Below, piece after piece: positions 25,210 to 37,700 of a stretch of 64,000 nt of DNA. Position 1 is the first letter of the stretch; every line of letters starts with the position of its first letter. Source of the stretch: Anas platyrhynchos (Eukaryota; Chordata; Aves; Anseriformes; Anatidae). A model generated the notes under the pieces. That model was not told where the DNA came from, did not search any database, and saw only the letters and a program-made list of their open reading frames with translations. The DNA lies in assembly GCF_047663525.1 (NCBI RefSeq), contig NC_092612.1, positions 1,769,501 through 1,833,500 of the forward strand, given 5' to 3'. The translations under genes and the position numbers were made by a program.

Positions 25210-28200
25210 CTAAAGGTCGGCGGTGTGAGCGGGGTCCTCGGCCAGGGGGGCTCGGCAGCCTAAAAGAGGGGGGGGGAAAAAGGGGGGTGAGAGGGAGGGG
25301 GGGCGACGAGGGAGGGGGGGCGACGAGGGAGGGGGGTTAAGGGGCGGGGGGGGGCAGTGGGAAGAGGGTGGGGGGCGAGGGGAGGGGGAGAAGGGGATGA
25401 GAAGTGGGGGGGGCACGGGAAAGGGGTGAGAAGGGGGTGGGGGGGGTGGAGAGAAGGGTAAAAAAAGGGTAAAAAGGGGGATAACGGGGGGGGGGGGGGA
25501 AAAAGGGGCTGGGGGGGGTTGGGGGGGGGTCCAGGCACCGCGACTCACCCGGTGTGTTGGCTCTGGGGCCCTGCAGGCTCCGTAGGGTCAGGGGGCTGCC
25601 GCCCTCGGGGCTGGGGGGCCGCTGGAGCCACCCCCCCACCCCCGGGACCCCCCCGGGGGGGGCGTCGGGCGAGGGGCCGTGGCCCAGGGAGCGCAGCAGC
25701 TCCCGGTGGGCTCGTTCCAGGCCCTGGGGGGGGGCACAAAGAGAAAAGGCACGGAGTTAGGGGGGGGGCAGGGGTTTGGGGGTGGCCCCCCCGTCCCCAA
25801 AAAGCCCCCCCCACCGCGATGGGGGGGCTCACCTTCAGCCTGTTGAGCTTCAGGGTGAGCTGCTCGATGGTGCGGAAGATGAGGTCGACGTCGCGGGGGG
25901 GGCCGAGGGGCTCCGGGGGGGGCTCGGAGGTGCTGAGGCAGGAGGGGGGGTCCTGGAAGGGGGAGCCCCGGGGGGGGCTGGGGGGCGGCGCAGGCTTGGG
26001 GGGTCCCAGGGGCATGCTGACATAGAAGTAGTTGCCTGGAGAGGGGGGGGGGGAAGCAGTGTTGGGGTGATGGGGGGGGGGGGGAGCATTGGGGGGGGGC
26101 CCAGTGGCCCCATGGAGTTGGGGGGGGGGATTTATGGCAGGATCCAGCTATGGGATTGGGGGGGCGGCGGGGATGTGGGGGGGCTCGGTGGCATCCACTG
26201 GGGGGGTGCGGTGCTTAGGGACACGGCCCCCCCTCCCTGGGGATGTGCCCCCCCCCCCAAGCAGGGATGTGCCCCCCCCCCTCTGTATCCCCTGTGGGGG
26301 GCTCCCAGGGACTCGGGGGTGTCCCCCCCATCACGGGGCCACGCGTCCCTGCTGGGGACACGGGGACAGCTCCTGGGACATGGGGACCCCCCCCCCGGGG
26401 CTGGGAATTTTTTTTTGGGGGGGGGGCACGGGGGGGGTCCCTTTACCATCTACACGAGCTCCGCCTCCTTCCTGCAGCTCGGGGTCTGCCTGGCTGCTGC
26501 CTGCAGAGGGTGGGGCCTCCGGGACCCCCTCCTGAGCCCGGGCTGCGCACCCCGAAAAGAGAGGGGGGGGTGGGAGGGGGGGGGTGAGCGGGACCCACCA
26601 CCGGCACCCACCACCAGCACCCAGCACCCACCACCAGTACACCCAGCAGCACCCCAGCACCCCCAAAAGTGGCACCCATCAGCACCCCACCACCAGCACC
26701 AGCACCCACCAGTAGCACCCAGCAGCACCCCAGCACCCCAATCCTGGCACCCATCAGCGTCCCACCACCAGCACCCCACCAGCACCAGCACCCCAATACT
26801 GGCACCCAGCAGCTCCCCAGCACCAGCACCCACCACCAGCACCCATCAGCTCCCCAGCATCCCACCACCAGCACCCCAGCACCGGCACCCCAGCACCAGC
26901 ACCCAGAAGCTCCCCACCAGTAGCACCCCCAAAAGTGGCACCCATCAGCACCCCACCACCAGCACCCCATCATCAGCACCCCAGCACCAGCACCCAGCAG
27001 CTCCCCACCAGTAGCACCCAGCAGCACCCCAGCACCAGCACCCATCTGTGTCCCACCACCAGCACCCAGCACCAGCACCCCAATCCTGGCACCCATCAGC
27101 GTCCCACCAGCAGCACCCCATCATCAGCACCCCACCAGCAGCACCCATCAGCACCCCAGCACCCCAATACTGGCACCCATCAGCGTCCCACCACCAGCAT
27201 CAGCACCCACCAGCAGCACCCACCAGCACCCCAGCACCAGCACCCATCGGTGTCCCAGCACCAGCACCCAGCACCAGCAGCTCCCCAGCACCAGCACCCC
27301 AATCCTGGCACCCACCAGCACCCCACCACCAGCATCAGCAGGCACCAGCACCCACCAGTAGCACCCAGCAGCACCCCAGCACCCCAATTCTGGCACCCAT
27401 CAGCGTCCCACCACCAGCATCAGCACCCACCAGCACCCACCAGCAGCACCCCAATCCTGGCACCTGGCAGCTCCCCATCACCAGCACCCATCAGCTCCCC
27501 AGCACCCACCACCAGCACCCCAATCCTGGCACCCATCAGCATCCCACCACCAGCACCCCAGCACCAGCACCCACCAGCACCCAGTAGCACCCCAATCCTG
27601 GCACCCATCAGCATCCCACCACCAGCACCCACCAGCACCCAGTAGCACCCCAATCCTGGCACCCATCAGCGTCCCACCACCAGCATCAGCACCCACCAGC
27701 AGCACCCACCAGCACCAGCACCCCAATACTGGCACCCATCAGCATCCCACCACCAGCACCCACCACCAGCACCCAGTAGCACCCCAGCACCCCCAAAAGT
27801 GGCACCCATCAGCATCCCAGCAACCACCACCAGCACCCCAAACCTGGCACCACCAGCACCCACCACCAGCACCACCAGCACCCACCAGACCTCACGCAAG
27901 CAGGGAGCGAGCACCCAAATCGCATCCAGGGGCAGGTACAGGAGAAAGGGGGGGGGGTCCCCAGGTGCCTGCACCCCTACCCGGTGCTGGGGGGGGGGTG
28001 AGGGGGGGGGCAGGCGGCAGCCCCCTACCTTTCCGGACCACCTTGTAGCCGCCGGGTTCCTCCGGTGCCGGACCCGTCTCGCTCGTGTCCCCCCCCCAGC
28101 TGGCTCGGGATTTGGGCTCCTGGGGGGGCGCGGGGGGCTCGGCCAGCAGCTCCTGGGAAGCCGAATCCTGGCTGGAGAGCACCGAGTCCCAGCCGTGGCC

Positions 28201-28763
28201 CCCCCCGCTGACGGACGGCGTTGGGGTCAGGTCGTCCTCGGGTTCGGCGTCGCGGCCGGGCAGGAGCCTCCGCAGGAGCAGGAGCCGCAGGTTCTCCACT
28301 GGGATAAGGATTTTGGGGGAAAAAAGGCGGTTTTTGGGTGCCGGGTCCAGCACCTGCTCCCTTAGGGACCCCCCCAGCTCCTCCCCATGGGTGCTCACCG
28401 TCCTCCAGGGCCGCCTCTGCCAGCCCCTCGGCTGAGAGCGGGGTGGGCTGCGGGAGGGCTCCGGCCCCCCCCTCGGGCTCTTCCTCCCCTTCCTCCTCCT
28501 CCTCCTCCTCCTCTACCTCGCTGCTGTGCGGCTCCTGGGGGAGCACCGGGGGCTTCTCCTGGCCCAGCAGCTCGGCGGGATTGTCGTCTGCTGCGGGGAC
28601 ACGGGGACATGGGGGGGGCTCGGAGCTGCGCCCCCCACCCTGGGGATGGGGCAGTTGGGGGGGGGTGTGGGGGGGCTCACCTGAGGAGCTCTCCTCCGCC
28701 TCCGCCGCGGAGCTGGAGCCTCGGGACAGGATGGGGGAGACGTCGGAATCCGGCAACACCAGG
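25210..28763 (-). CDS. ARHGEF11: ARHGEF11 acidic C-terminal region exons
   Basis: 28681-28763 (LVLPDSDVSPILSRG), 28399-28590 (a run of eight Glu, then ALPQPTPLSAEGLAEAALED), 28029-28298 (VENLRLLLLRRLLPG, DDLTPTPSV ... GGYKVVRK), the cassette 26447-26500, 25833-26035 (NYFYVSMPLGPP ... FRTIEQLTLKLNRLK), 25549-25723 (LERAHRELLRSLG) and 25210-25259 (ending EDPAHTADL-stop). The C-terminal coiled coil EQLTLKLNRLK mediates oligomerisation/autoinhibition in mammals. Confidence 0.9.
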
Positions 28764-31700
28764 CTACGAGGGTGGAAACAGGGGGTTAGGCGGGGGGGGC
28801 AGCAGTGATAAGGGGCTGGGGGCCATGGTGGCCACCCCCAGGTCCCCAGCGAGCCGCTTTTGGAGCAGGGGGGTGCCACATCCCCAGCCCCCAGGGTCTG
28901 AGGGACCCCGCAGCCTCGCTCCCCCAGTGCCAACCAGCACAGACTGGGCTCCCAGTAAGCCCCCCCCGTGTGCTCACCTGGAGGGGGTCGCGCGGGTGGG
29001 CTCGGGGGTCCGGCGCTTGGGGGGGAAGGTGGCGTTCCTGGTGGAGCTCTGCACCGCATCCTCCAGCACCTCCATCCACCTGGGTGCCCCAGAGCAGCAC
29101 CCTCAGCTCCTGGGGCTGGGGTGTGGGGGGGAAGCACCCAGAGGAGCCCCCCCACCACGTCCCCAGCGCCCGTCCCCGCTCCTCCTTACGTGTTTTTTTC
29201 GGAGGACGTCAGCGCCACCAGCTCGTAGATCTGGGGGCCCAGCTCCGACGTGCAGATGATGAAGAGGGCTCGCTTGTCTGCGCCGGGCGAAAAGAGGAGG
29301 AGGAGGAAGAGGAGGAGGAGGAGGAGGAAGAAGTGGGGGGTGCTCGAGGACACGGCGGTCCCCCCGCCACCCGCCTCGGGTCCCCAAAGCCCTACCTGTG
29401 GCCACGGAGCGGATGAGCACCGAGTTGAGCTTGAGGACGGGGCTGAAGCTCTGCTTGTTGTCCGAGGAGCCCAGCGCCGTTTTGCTGTGGCACTTGAGCA
29501 CCAGCTTCTCGTCCTGCTTCTGCAGCAGCACCAGCAGGTCCTCCAGGAGCAGCACATGCAGGTCTGCGGACCAGGAGGGATGGTGACCCCGTGGGCATGC
29601 CCACCAGCCTCACAGGGTCCCCAAAATGCCACCAGGGGGGTGAAAGGTTTGGGGTTCCCTGTCCCTCTCCAAAAAGCTCCGTACCCACGGTCTTGTCCTT
29701 GCTGATGCGCCAAGTGAGCGGCCCCTCGTGGATCATGCGCCGGGAGGTGAGGTCCAGGCTCTGAGAGGGGGGGGAGCAGAGGGTGGTGGTGAGCGTGGCC
29801 GGCACCGGGTGACCCCCCCCCGGGTCCCCCCAGGAGCTGGGGGCTACCTTGAACTCGGCAGCCAGGGGGTTGCTGGTCCTCTCCAGCGAGGTGGCGTCCA
29901 GGCGTTTTTGGTAACCCTCCAGGCGGTGCCGGTTCTCCGCTTGCTTCACGGCCTCGTTCACGTACTTGAGGATGTCCCGGCACTGGTCCCGGGCTCGGCA
30001 CAGCTTGTCGTGCTCCGAGGTGCCCGCTGCGACGGCGGAGAGCAGGTCAGGAGGAGATGGATTCCCCCCAGTTCCCCCAGTTTCCCCCCAGTTTCCCTCC
30101 AGTGCCCTCCCAGCCTGGCCGAAAAGCAGCTCGCCCTCCCCACAGCCCCCAGTTTTGGCTCCGGGTGACAAGGGACAGGCATGAGCCCCACGGCCCAAAG
30201 CTGCCTGAGGTGTGCACAGCCCCCGGTGCCCCCCCAGTGCCCCCCCCGGTGCCCCCAGCCCCTACCCTCGGTGTGCTTGAGGATATTCTCCAGCAGCAGC
30301 GGGTACTTGGTCAGGCGCTGCATTTCGGAGATGATCAAGTCCTTGAGCTGCAGGCGCCGGCACTGCGGGTTGCTTTCTGCTTCCTAGGGCGGGAGGAAGA
30401 GGATGAAGGCTCCGAGGTGCCATGGGGGCGAGCCGGGAGAGCCCCGGGGCGAGGAGAGACCCAGGAGAGGAGCCAACCTGCATGAAGATCTGGAAGCGGG
30501 TCTCCTTGCGCTGCTTGGTTTTGATCAGCTCCAGGGCGATGGACTGGTACGAGCAGAAGTCCGCGGTCACCTGCTGGATTTCCTCCTTGGCCAGGCCATC
30601 AAACTGGGGGGGGGGAGCACAGGGGGGGGGGCTCAGTCACCACCAGGCTTGGCCCTCCCCTCCCTGACCCCATCTGTGCTCTCCCAGAGCTCGTCCACCC
30701 CCAGTGCCCTGGCTCCACGGAGCCCCCTCTACCCCTCCCTGTCCATCCCCAGCAGCCGTCCCTCCTTACCCGAGACAGCATGAGATCCCCGATTTCCTTG
30801 ATGATTGGTCCTTCTTCCCGGAGCTTCTTCATGGATTCGGAGAGAGAATCTGGGTGAGGATGTGAAAAAACGAGAAATGAGCTTGGATGCTCGAAGGAAA
30901 CCTGCCAAGGAGCGCGGCACTGACGCCCACCCTTCAACCACGCCACGCAAAGGTTGGCGACGCTCGGGCATCCCGGAGGTGGGCACCGGCAGATCCCCGA
31001 ATTTAACGGGCTCTGGAGAGCCACCAGGAGAGGGAAACGAGAGGGCAGGGACGGGATGGTGCTGCCAGGTTTACAGGGGAGAGAGAGGAGGAGGAGGCTC
31101 ACTGTGGATTTCGATCACGTCGGGGAGGTTGGGGAAGAGCAGCGCCAGCTCCTCGCGGGACAGCAGGCTCTCCTTCCTCATCCGCTGGTAGAAGAGGAGG
31201 TCGAGGACCCTCAGGATGCGGAGGTGAGACCCTTCCGTGGCAAAGAGCTCTGCGCGAGAGGCAGGCGGGCTTGGGGACGTCCCCCGGGGGTCCCCCCGAG
31301 GTGGCGATGGGGGCGGGAGACCCCCGGCTCCTTACCGTTGATCACCTCCTGCCGGTCGATCTCCTTCTGCGGCAGGCTGGCCAGCACCTCCCGGCCCACC
31401 GTGTGCTGCCAGTTCTGCGAGTCCAGCTCGGGCTCCAGGTCCGAGAGCTGGCCCTGCTCGTCCTCCAGGAGGTGAGGAAGGAAGGGGTCGACGCCGAAGC
31501 CCAGGCTGGGCGACTCGATGCTCCTGGGAGGGTGAAAGGCGGCGGTGGGAGTACGCCACGGCCGCGGCAGCCAGCGAGCCCGCCCGCCTGCAGCACTCCC
31601 GGCACAGCCAATATCTACCTGGGCCCTATTTCGGCTTGAACCCGGGACCTTCAGCACAAGAAGCACAAGCCTCTGACTCTCGAGCTAACAGACTAGGTCC

Positions 31701-34700
31701 CCCAGCAGCCATCTACATAGGTCCATTAAGCTCCTGCGTGAGACACAAGGGAACAGAGGTGCCCCCTACCCCCCGAGGACGGGGAGCTGACCTTTACGCA
31801 GCGGCACTGCGCCAAGCCGGAGGCATCTCCGGGGACTCCCTCCCGGGGGCAGCCCTGGGCGTCGCTTCCCCTTGTGCTCTGGCCAAGGCCCCGGGGGTGT
31901 GGGAAGGGAGAAGAAGCTAGGCAGAGCCCCTCTGACCCCCCCCCAGGTCCCCCCTACAGTGACCCCTCCTGCTCTGTAGGGAACCGGCGCGGTAGAGGCG
32001 ATGGCAGCGTTGGCCGGGCCACTCACCTGCGTCCCATCTTGGGCGTGTAGGGGGGCGTGGGGTTTTCCAGCGACCTGAGAAAGGGACAGGAGCATCACCC
32101 GCGAGCCCCCTCTGCCCACCCTGCAGCGTTTCCATGAGATTAAACCCAATTTCCCCCCCCGTTTCCCATGACAAACGTCAGCCCCGGAGCTCTGCGGGCA
32201 GCCGGGTGCTGCAGCCACCATCCCATTCGCTTGGCCTCGACCCACGGAGCCTGCCCAGGAGGCTTTTTCTCAGCCCAAGGGGAAGTTTCAAGCCCCTGAG
32301 CATCCCAAATCCCTCCTGAAGGCCATGGGGAACCCAGGTCCCCCCCCAGCTTGTGCTCCAGCAGCGGCTCCCACCTGGTGGACAGGCTGGAGGCAGAGGA
32401 CGACGCCGACTGGTGAAGCCTGGTGGCCTCGGCTGCGGCGTCCATGTCCACGTCGCTGCGGGAGCGGGGCACGTTTTCTGCTTTCCGAGATTTCTTCATC
32501 TCCTCGCGGCCTTTCAAGCTCTCCGAGCGGCCCAGCTTCACCTCGGCGCGGGAGCTGCAGCGGGGAGACAAAGCCGGGGGCGGTCAGGCCGAGCCCGGAG
32601 AGGCACCAGGGGCACAAACGTGCAAGAAAACTCAGGGTCCTGGCCAAAAAGAGCCCCCGGGACCACCGAGGGCACCCGGCAGCCTCCACCCTACCCGTCA
32701 GCCTCCAGCAGGTCCTCGGGGAAGCTGCCGGTGGAGAGGCGCTGCGTGCCGGGCTCCTGGCTCTCGTAATGCTGGTTGTTCTCAAAGTGCTGGATAATGT
32801 TCCTCACATTGCCGGGTTTGACTGCTGGGGCGAAGGCGAGGAAGGGACCTTGGTGAGGAGGGGCAGGAGGAGCCGCAGGAGCTCAGCACGGGGGTGTCCC
32901 CAAGGCCAGCGGGGAGCACCGGGGAGACGTCCCGAGCGCGCGCGTGCGCCCCCCTCCCGCCCCAACGCTGGGTGCCTCGGGGGGGGGGATAAACCAAAAC
33001 CAAGCGCATGAGGTGAATGGCAAATAAAAGAAGAGGCCTTTTACCTTCGACAGGGGACAAAGGGACATGAAATGCTGAAAGGAAAAACAAAAATGAGATG
33101 TCAAATCAATCCTGCGTTTCAGCGGCGAAGGAGGCAGGGAGGGAGCGAGTGAGCTGACGGCATGAGAACTGAAAGCAGAAGGGGAGGAAGGGGAACACAC
33201 ACGGCTGGGGGCACACGTGCGGAGGCTCTCCACCACCCCAGCAGCTCCTGGGCCGGGGCAGCCCGCAGGATGGGGTTATTTCGGATGAATTTTGGGGAGA
33301 GCTCAGCTCAGATCCCTTCCTGCTCCCCTCAAAGCCAGGTGGGAGCACGGACGGTCCAGATAACGGGATCCCAGCGGGCGGCTGGAGGAGGAGAGCGCAG
33401 GGGAGCTGCTGAGAGGTGCCTGCTGCTGGCTAAGGGGGAGCCAAGGGCAGGCGGGTGGCTGCAGGTCTCCTCCGGCAGCAGGGCGGTGGTGAAACGGAGT
33501 CCCAGAAGGTGCCGGTACTCACTGCTCTGGGAGGAGATTTTGGGCTTCCCGATGTACTTGAGGATGGGGTTGCGCTTCTTGTCTTCCATGGCATCCTTCT
33601 CCTTCTTCGCGCTGCTGCTCTGTTGGGACACCCGAGAGGAATGTTGGTGTCACCCTGACCTCAGGAGGGGGCAGCACCAGCCCCGAGGGCTGCCAGCCAG
33701 CCAGCCAGCCCCCCCCCCACCTTTTTGGCTTTGGGGAAGAAGGGCAGCCACTTGTCCTTGTCCGGGAGGGCTTGCGCCTTCTCGCTGGCGCTGGCCACGC
33801 GCGGCTCCCGGCTGCGGATGCCCGTGTGGTTCATGTACGTGCTGAGGGCAAAGGCCATGGGGGAGCTGGAAGAGAGCAGAGCGTGAGCTGGGGGGGAGGC
33901 ACCGGGACGCAGCGGTGCGGGGTGGAAGGGGTGAACGAGGCCAGGACGGGTGTGGGGTGCCCGGAGGTGACGGCTGAGAAGGGAGGAGAAGGGCAGGAAA
34001 CCTTCGAGAGGGTGAGCTGGGGAACCCCGAGGTGAGCGCTCACCCTGCTCCTTCCCCAGGGTCACCCCGAGAGCCCCCGGGGGCGCACGGCACTGGGAGA
34101 GGGTGCCCTGGGCCAGCACGGGGAGGGGGTGCCCCTACACCTCCTGTCTGAGCCCCCCCCTTTTGCCTCCTGAGCTACCGCCCGCAGCGCAGCCGCATCT
34201 GGGCGCACGCCTGCCACGTGCTCACTCACCTCCTGTCCTCTTCATATTTGGACCTGGAAAAACAGACAGGGAGGGATGAAAGAGCTTCTTGGGAAGGGGT
34301 CCCTCTGCTCAGCCCCCAGTGGGGTGCTCCCAGCTCCGAGCCCTTCCTCCCCCCCGTGTCCCCCCGATGCCAGCGCGCCCAGCTCCCGCTCCAAAATCCC
34401 TTTCCCAGTCTCCCCCAGTAAGGCCGGGGAGGTGGCAGGGCACTCACAGGATGTCACCCAGCTGGGCCAGCTGCTTCTCGGCCACTTGCCGCTCCTTCTG
34501 GGGGTCCCCGTCCAGGTCGAGGAGGTCGTTCTCCCCGTACAGGCTCCCCAAGCCCATGGTGCGCTTCGTCCTGCGGACACACGCGGGGCTCAGCGCCACG
34601 AGCCCGGGGCACCGGGTGCTGGAACGGGGAGGGGGGAGCACGAGGAGCTCCGTGCCGCTGGGCCACCTGTAATCCTGGATCTGCTCCTGGATCTCGGGCA

Positions 34701-37700
34701 TCACCATCTCCTGAGCCTCAAAGAGGGCGGCTCGGACATCGTCCCCGTTCCGCAGGCGAGTCTCTGGGGGACAAGAGGGCAGTCGGTGGCACCGCAGCAC
34801 AAAGGGAAGGGCTCAGAGGATCCCCCGGCTGCCCCCCGGGGCAGGCTGTGAGAGCTTCGCCCTCCTCACTCACCGATCTCAGCCAGGAGCTGCTCCGACA
34901 CTTTCACTCGGAGAGGCTGGGGAGGGAAGGTGACAGGAGAGCAGCTCAGCACCGCTTCTGCCACGCAGCGAGCGGGGCAGGAAGGGGCTGGGGGTGCTGA
35001 AACCACGCTCACACCAGCACCGAGCTGCTGGGGAAGGTGCCCGTGCTCCTGCAGCACCACCCGGCGCTGCTGCAGCCACGAGCTGAGAGCCTCAAAGCTC
35101 CCAAACACACAAACACCCGGCACTCAGCACCCAAAATACAAAATCCTCCGGAGCAGCGGGAGTGAAACCTGCTCCCTCCAAGCAGCAGGTGCCCCAGGAG
35201 GGCGAACGGCAGAGCCCCGAGCCCCATCCTCGCTGCCAGGAGGATGCTCCTGCTGCTTCTCCTGCCCCTCCTGCCCCGAGCTGTCGGGTGCTGAGGCTGC
35301 TCCCGTTGTGCAACGCTGGGGCACGCTCCTTACGCAACCAGAGGAACCAGCAAAGCGACGGCAGCGGCGAAAACGCCGTTACAAAAAGGGCCCTTGTGCA
35401 AGGGACGTGACACCGACGTGCGAGGCTGGCTCTGCAGCCGAATCCCCTCCCCACGCAGGCTCGCAGCCCCGCTTCCTCACCGCGTTCCTCTCCAAGAAGA
35501 TGTTCCAGATTTCCTTTCCCAAGCCCCGGGAATCCTTCGCGGCCGCCTGCTGGCACACGTCTGCGCATAAGTAGAAGAGCTGCGAGGAGGGGAGAGCGGA
35601 GGTGGTCAGCGGGGAGGGAGGGGAGGGAGGGTTCGAGGCAGGAAGGTGAAAACGCTACAGCCGTAAAACAGGAAACGATGGCGGGGGTCCGGGGAGGGCA
35701 GCACCCTCCCCGTGCCACGCCTGGGAGGAAGGGGAGGCCGTGTAACCCTACACTGGGCTTTCCCCTCGCCGCAGGCACAGCTGGGGACGCGGCAGGAGCC
35801 GGCTGCCGGAGCTCTGCGCCGAGCCTGCGCCTCGCCAGGGCGCTCTGCAAAACATCAGCGCCCTGCGGGACCCCGAACGCGCTGCCCCATGGATGTTTCC
35901 CCCCCCAATTTTGTGTCTGTAAGGTCTTACCAGGGGGCTGGGGTCAGCCTGGGAGAAGATGTAGCGCAGGAAGACCCCCAAGTGCGCCGGCCGCGACTTC
36001 AGCTTGGCCAGGTCCTGGAAGAGGGAGTCGCACTGCAGGACCCGGGGGGAGAAAGCAGCGGTTAGGCAGGGAAGGAACCGAATTCTCCAAATTATCCCCA
36101 CCCCGCAGCTCAGCGCTGCCTTCAACCCCATCTCCCACCCCGATGGGACCACCGGCCGACCCTGGAGCAGCACCGCCGGCTCCACTGGGGACATCCCCAT
36201 CCCCAAAGTGGGAGAGGTGACAGCAGGGGCTGGGTGATGGGGGCAGCACGGCTGAAACCCCCCTTGGGTGGATTTCTAAATGCCACCGCTTCCCGGGCAC
36301 TGGTGACACAGGGAAGGCTGTGGGAGGGGTGCCAGCCCCGTCCCCTGAACCCATCCCGCCACCCCAATGAAATGGGGTGAAGCCAAGAGGAATTTGGCCG
36401 CTGCTACCTCGTTGTTGAAGTACCCCGGGTCGTAATCCTCCTCCGGCCCGATGATGAGGGGGCGTCCTGTGCGCTCCGATCCCTGCAGGGGACGGGGGAC
36501 GGTGCTGGGAGCCAGGCACCGGATTTGGGGAGCGCAGGGACGCCCGCAGGGTCCTTCCCAGCACCCAGCACCCAGCCCACCCCCAGGGCAGGATCGTCCC
36601 CGTTCTACCTGCTCGGCGGTGGGGGCGAAGGGGGTGTCGGAGCCCTGGCGGCGGTGGTGCTGGTAGAGCCGGGAGGTGATGACCGGGGAGGTGCGCGGGC
36701 TGTCCAGGCCGTGGTCGGAGAGGACGGAGTTGCGGTTCAGGGACATCTGCTGGGGATGACGGCGAGGTGACGGAGGGGACGGGGCTGGGGGCGGCTCTCG
36801 CCCACCCGGCTGAGATTTTTGGGGCTGTCTCGGGGGCAGTTTCCAGCTCAGAGACCCCCAGACCCTGATCACAATGGGTCCGGGGTAACTTGGACACCAC
36901 ATCCATGCTCCGGGGCGACTGGGAGGGATTTAAGATTGGGACCACAAGCCCGGGTACGCCGCATTTCATTTGGGCCTTGCATAGCCCAAAAATTCAGAGC
37001 TGAGACTGCGTTTCGAGGAATTCAGCTGGCTCAGAAGGTGAAGAAGCAATCACAACCACAAAGCCAGGTCCTCGGTGCGCAGCGCCCTCCATCCGAGCCT
37101 CGCCGCTGTCCTCAGCCCCCCCGGGTGAGGGGCAGTGGGTTTCCAACCCCATTTATCCCCCCCCCGGCAGCAGTTGGGGCTCGCTCTCACCTCGCTGACG
37201 GAGGGGAACCGCTCGGTGCCCGACTCCAAGCCGCTGTCACCGTCCTGAGAATCCAGCGAGAGGCGGCCTGGGAACGGAGACGAGGCTGAGCCCCGCGTTT
37301 GGGACTGCCCCACGCAGCGGGACGGGGAAGGGCCGAGCTGCCGGCACCGCTCACCTTCTGCTGCTCTGAAAGCGGCCAAGCCGGGGTCCCCGCAGAGCCG
37401 CCCCGAATCCTGCAAGGAGAGGAGGTGCTGGGATGCCACCAAGCGCGGGGGGACACCCGGGGATGGAGCGAGGGGACGCCCAGCTGCAGCAGCTCCCACC
37501 CACAGCAGAAAATTTGGGGAAGCGCAAACATCTCCGCCACCATGCCCGGCCACCTGCAGCCCCAGGACACCCGAATCTTAACCAGGATGTCCCAATTCTG
37601 TTAATTCCCCCCAAAACTCCTGTGTATCTTCCCTTACCACGGAGCCGCCGGTCTCCTGGAGGATTTTGAGCTGCAGCTGGCTGACCCGCCGGCGCGCCCC

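Noticed and set aside
25776-27645. Pro/Thr/Ser-rich open frames on plus and Gly/Trp/Cys-rich frames on minus
   Set aside because: Translations of the CACCCA minisatellite in the ARHGEF11 intron.
31618-31708. Functional tRNA gene on the minus strand
   Set aside because: Box A/B-like sequences exist but acceptor and D stems do not pair properly; a SINE or tRNA relic is likelier.
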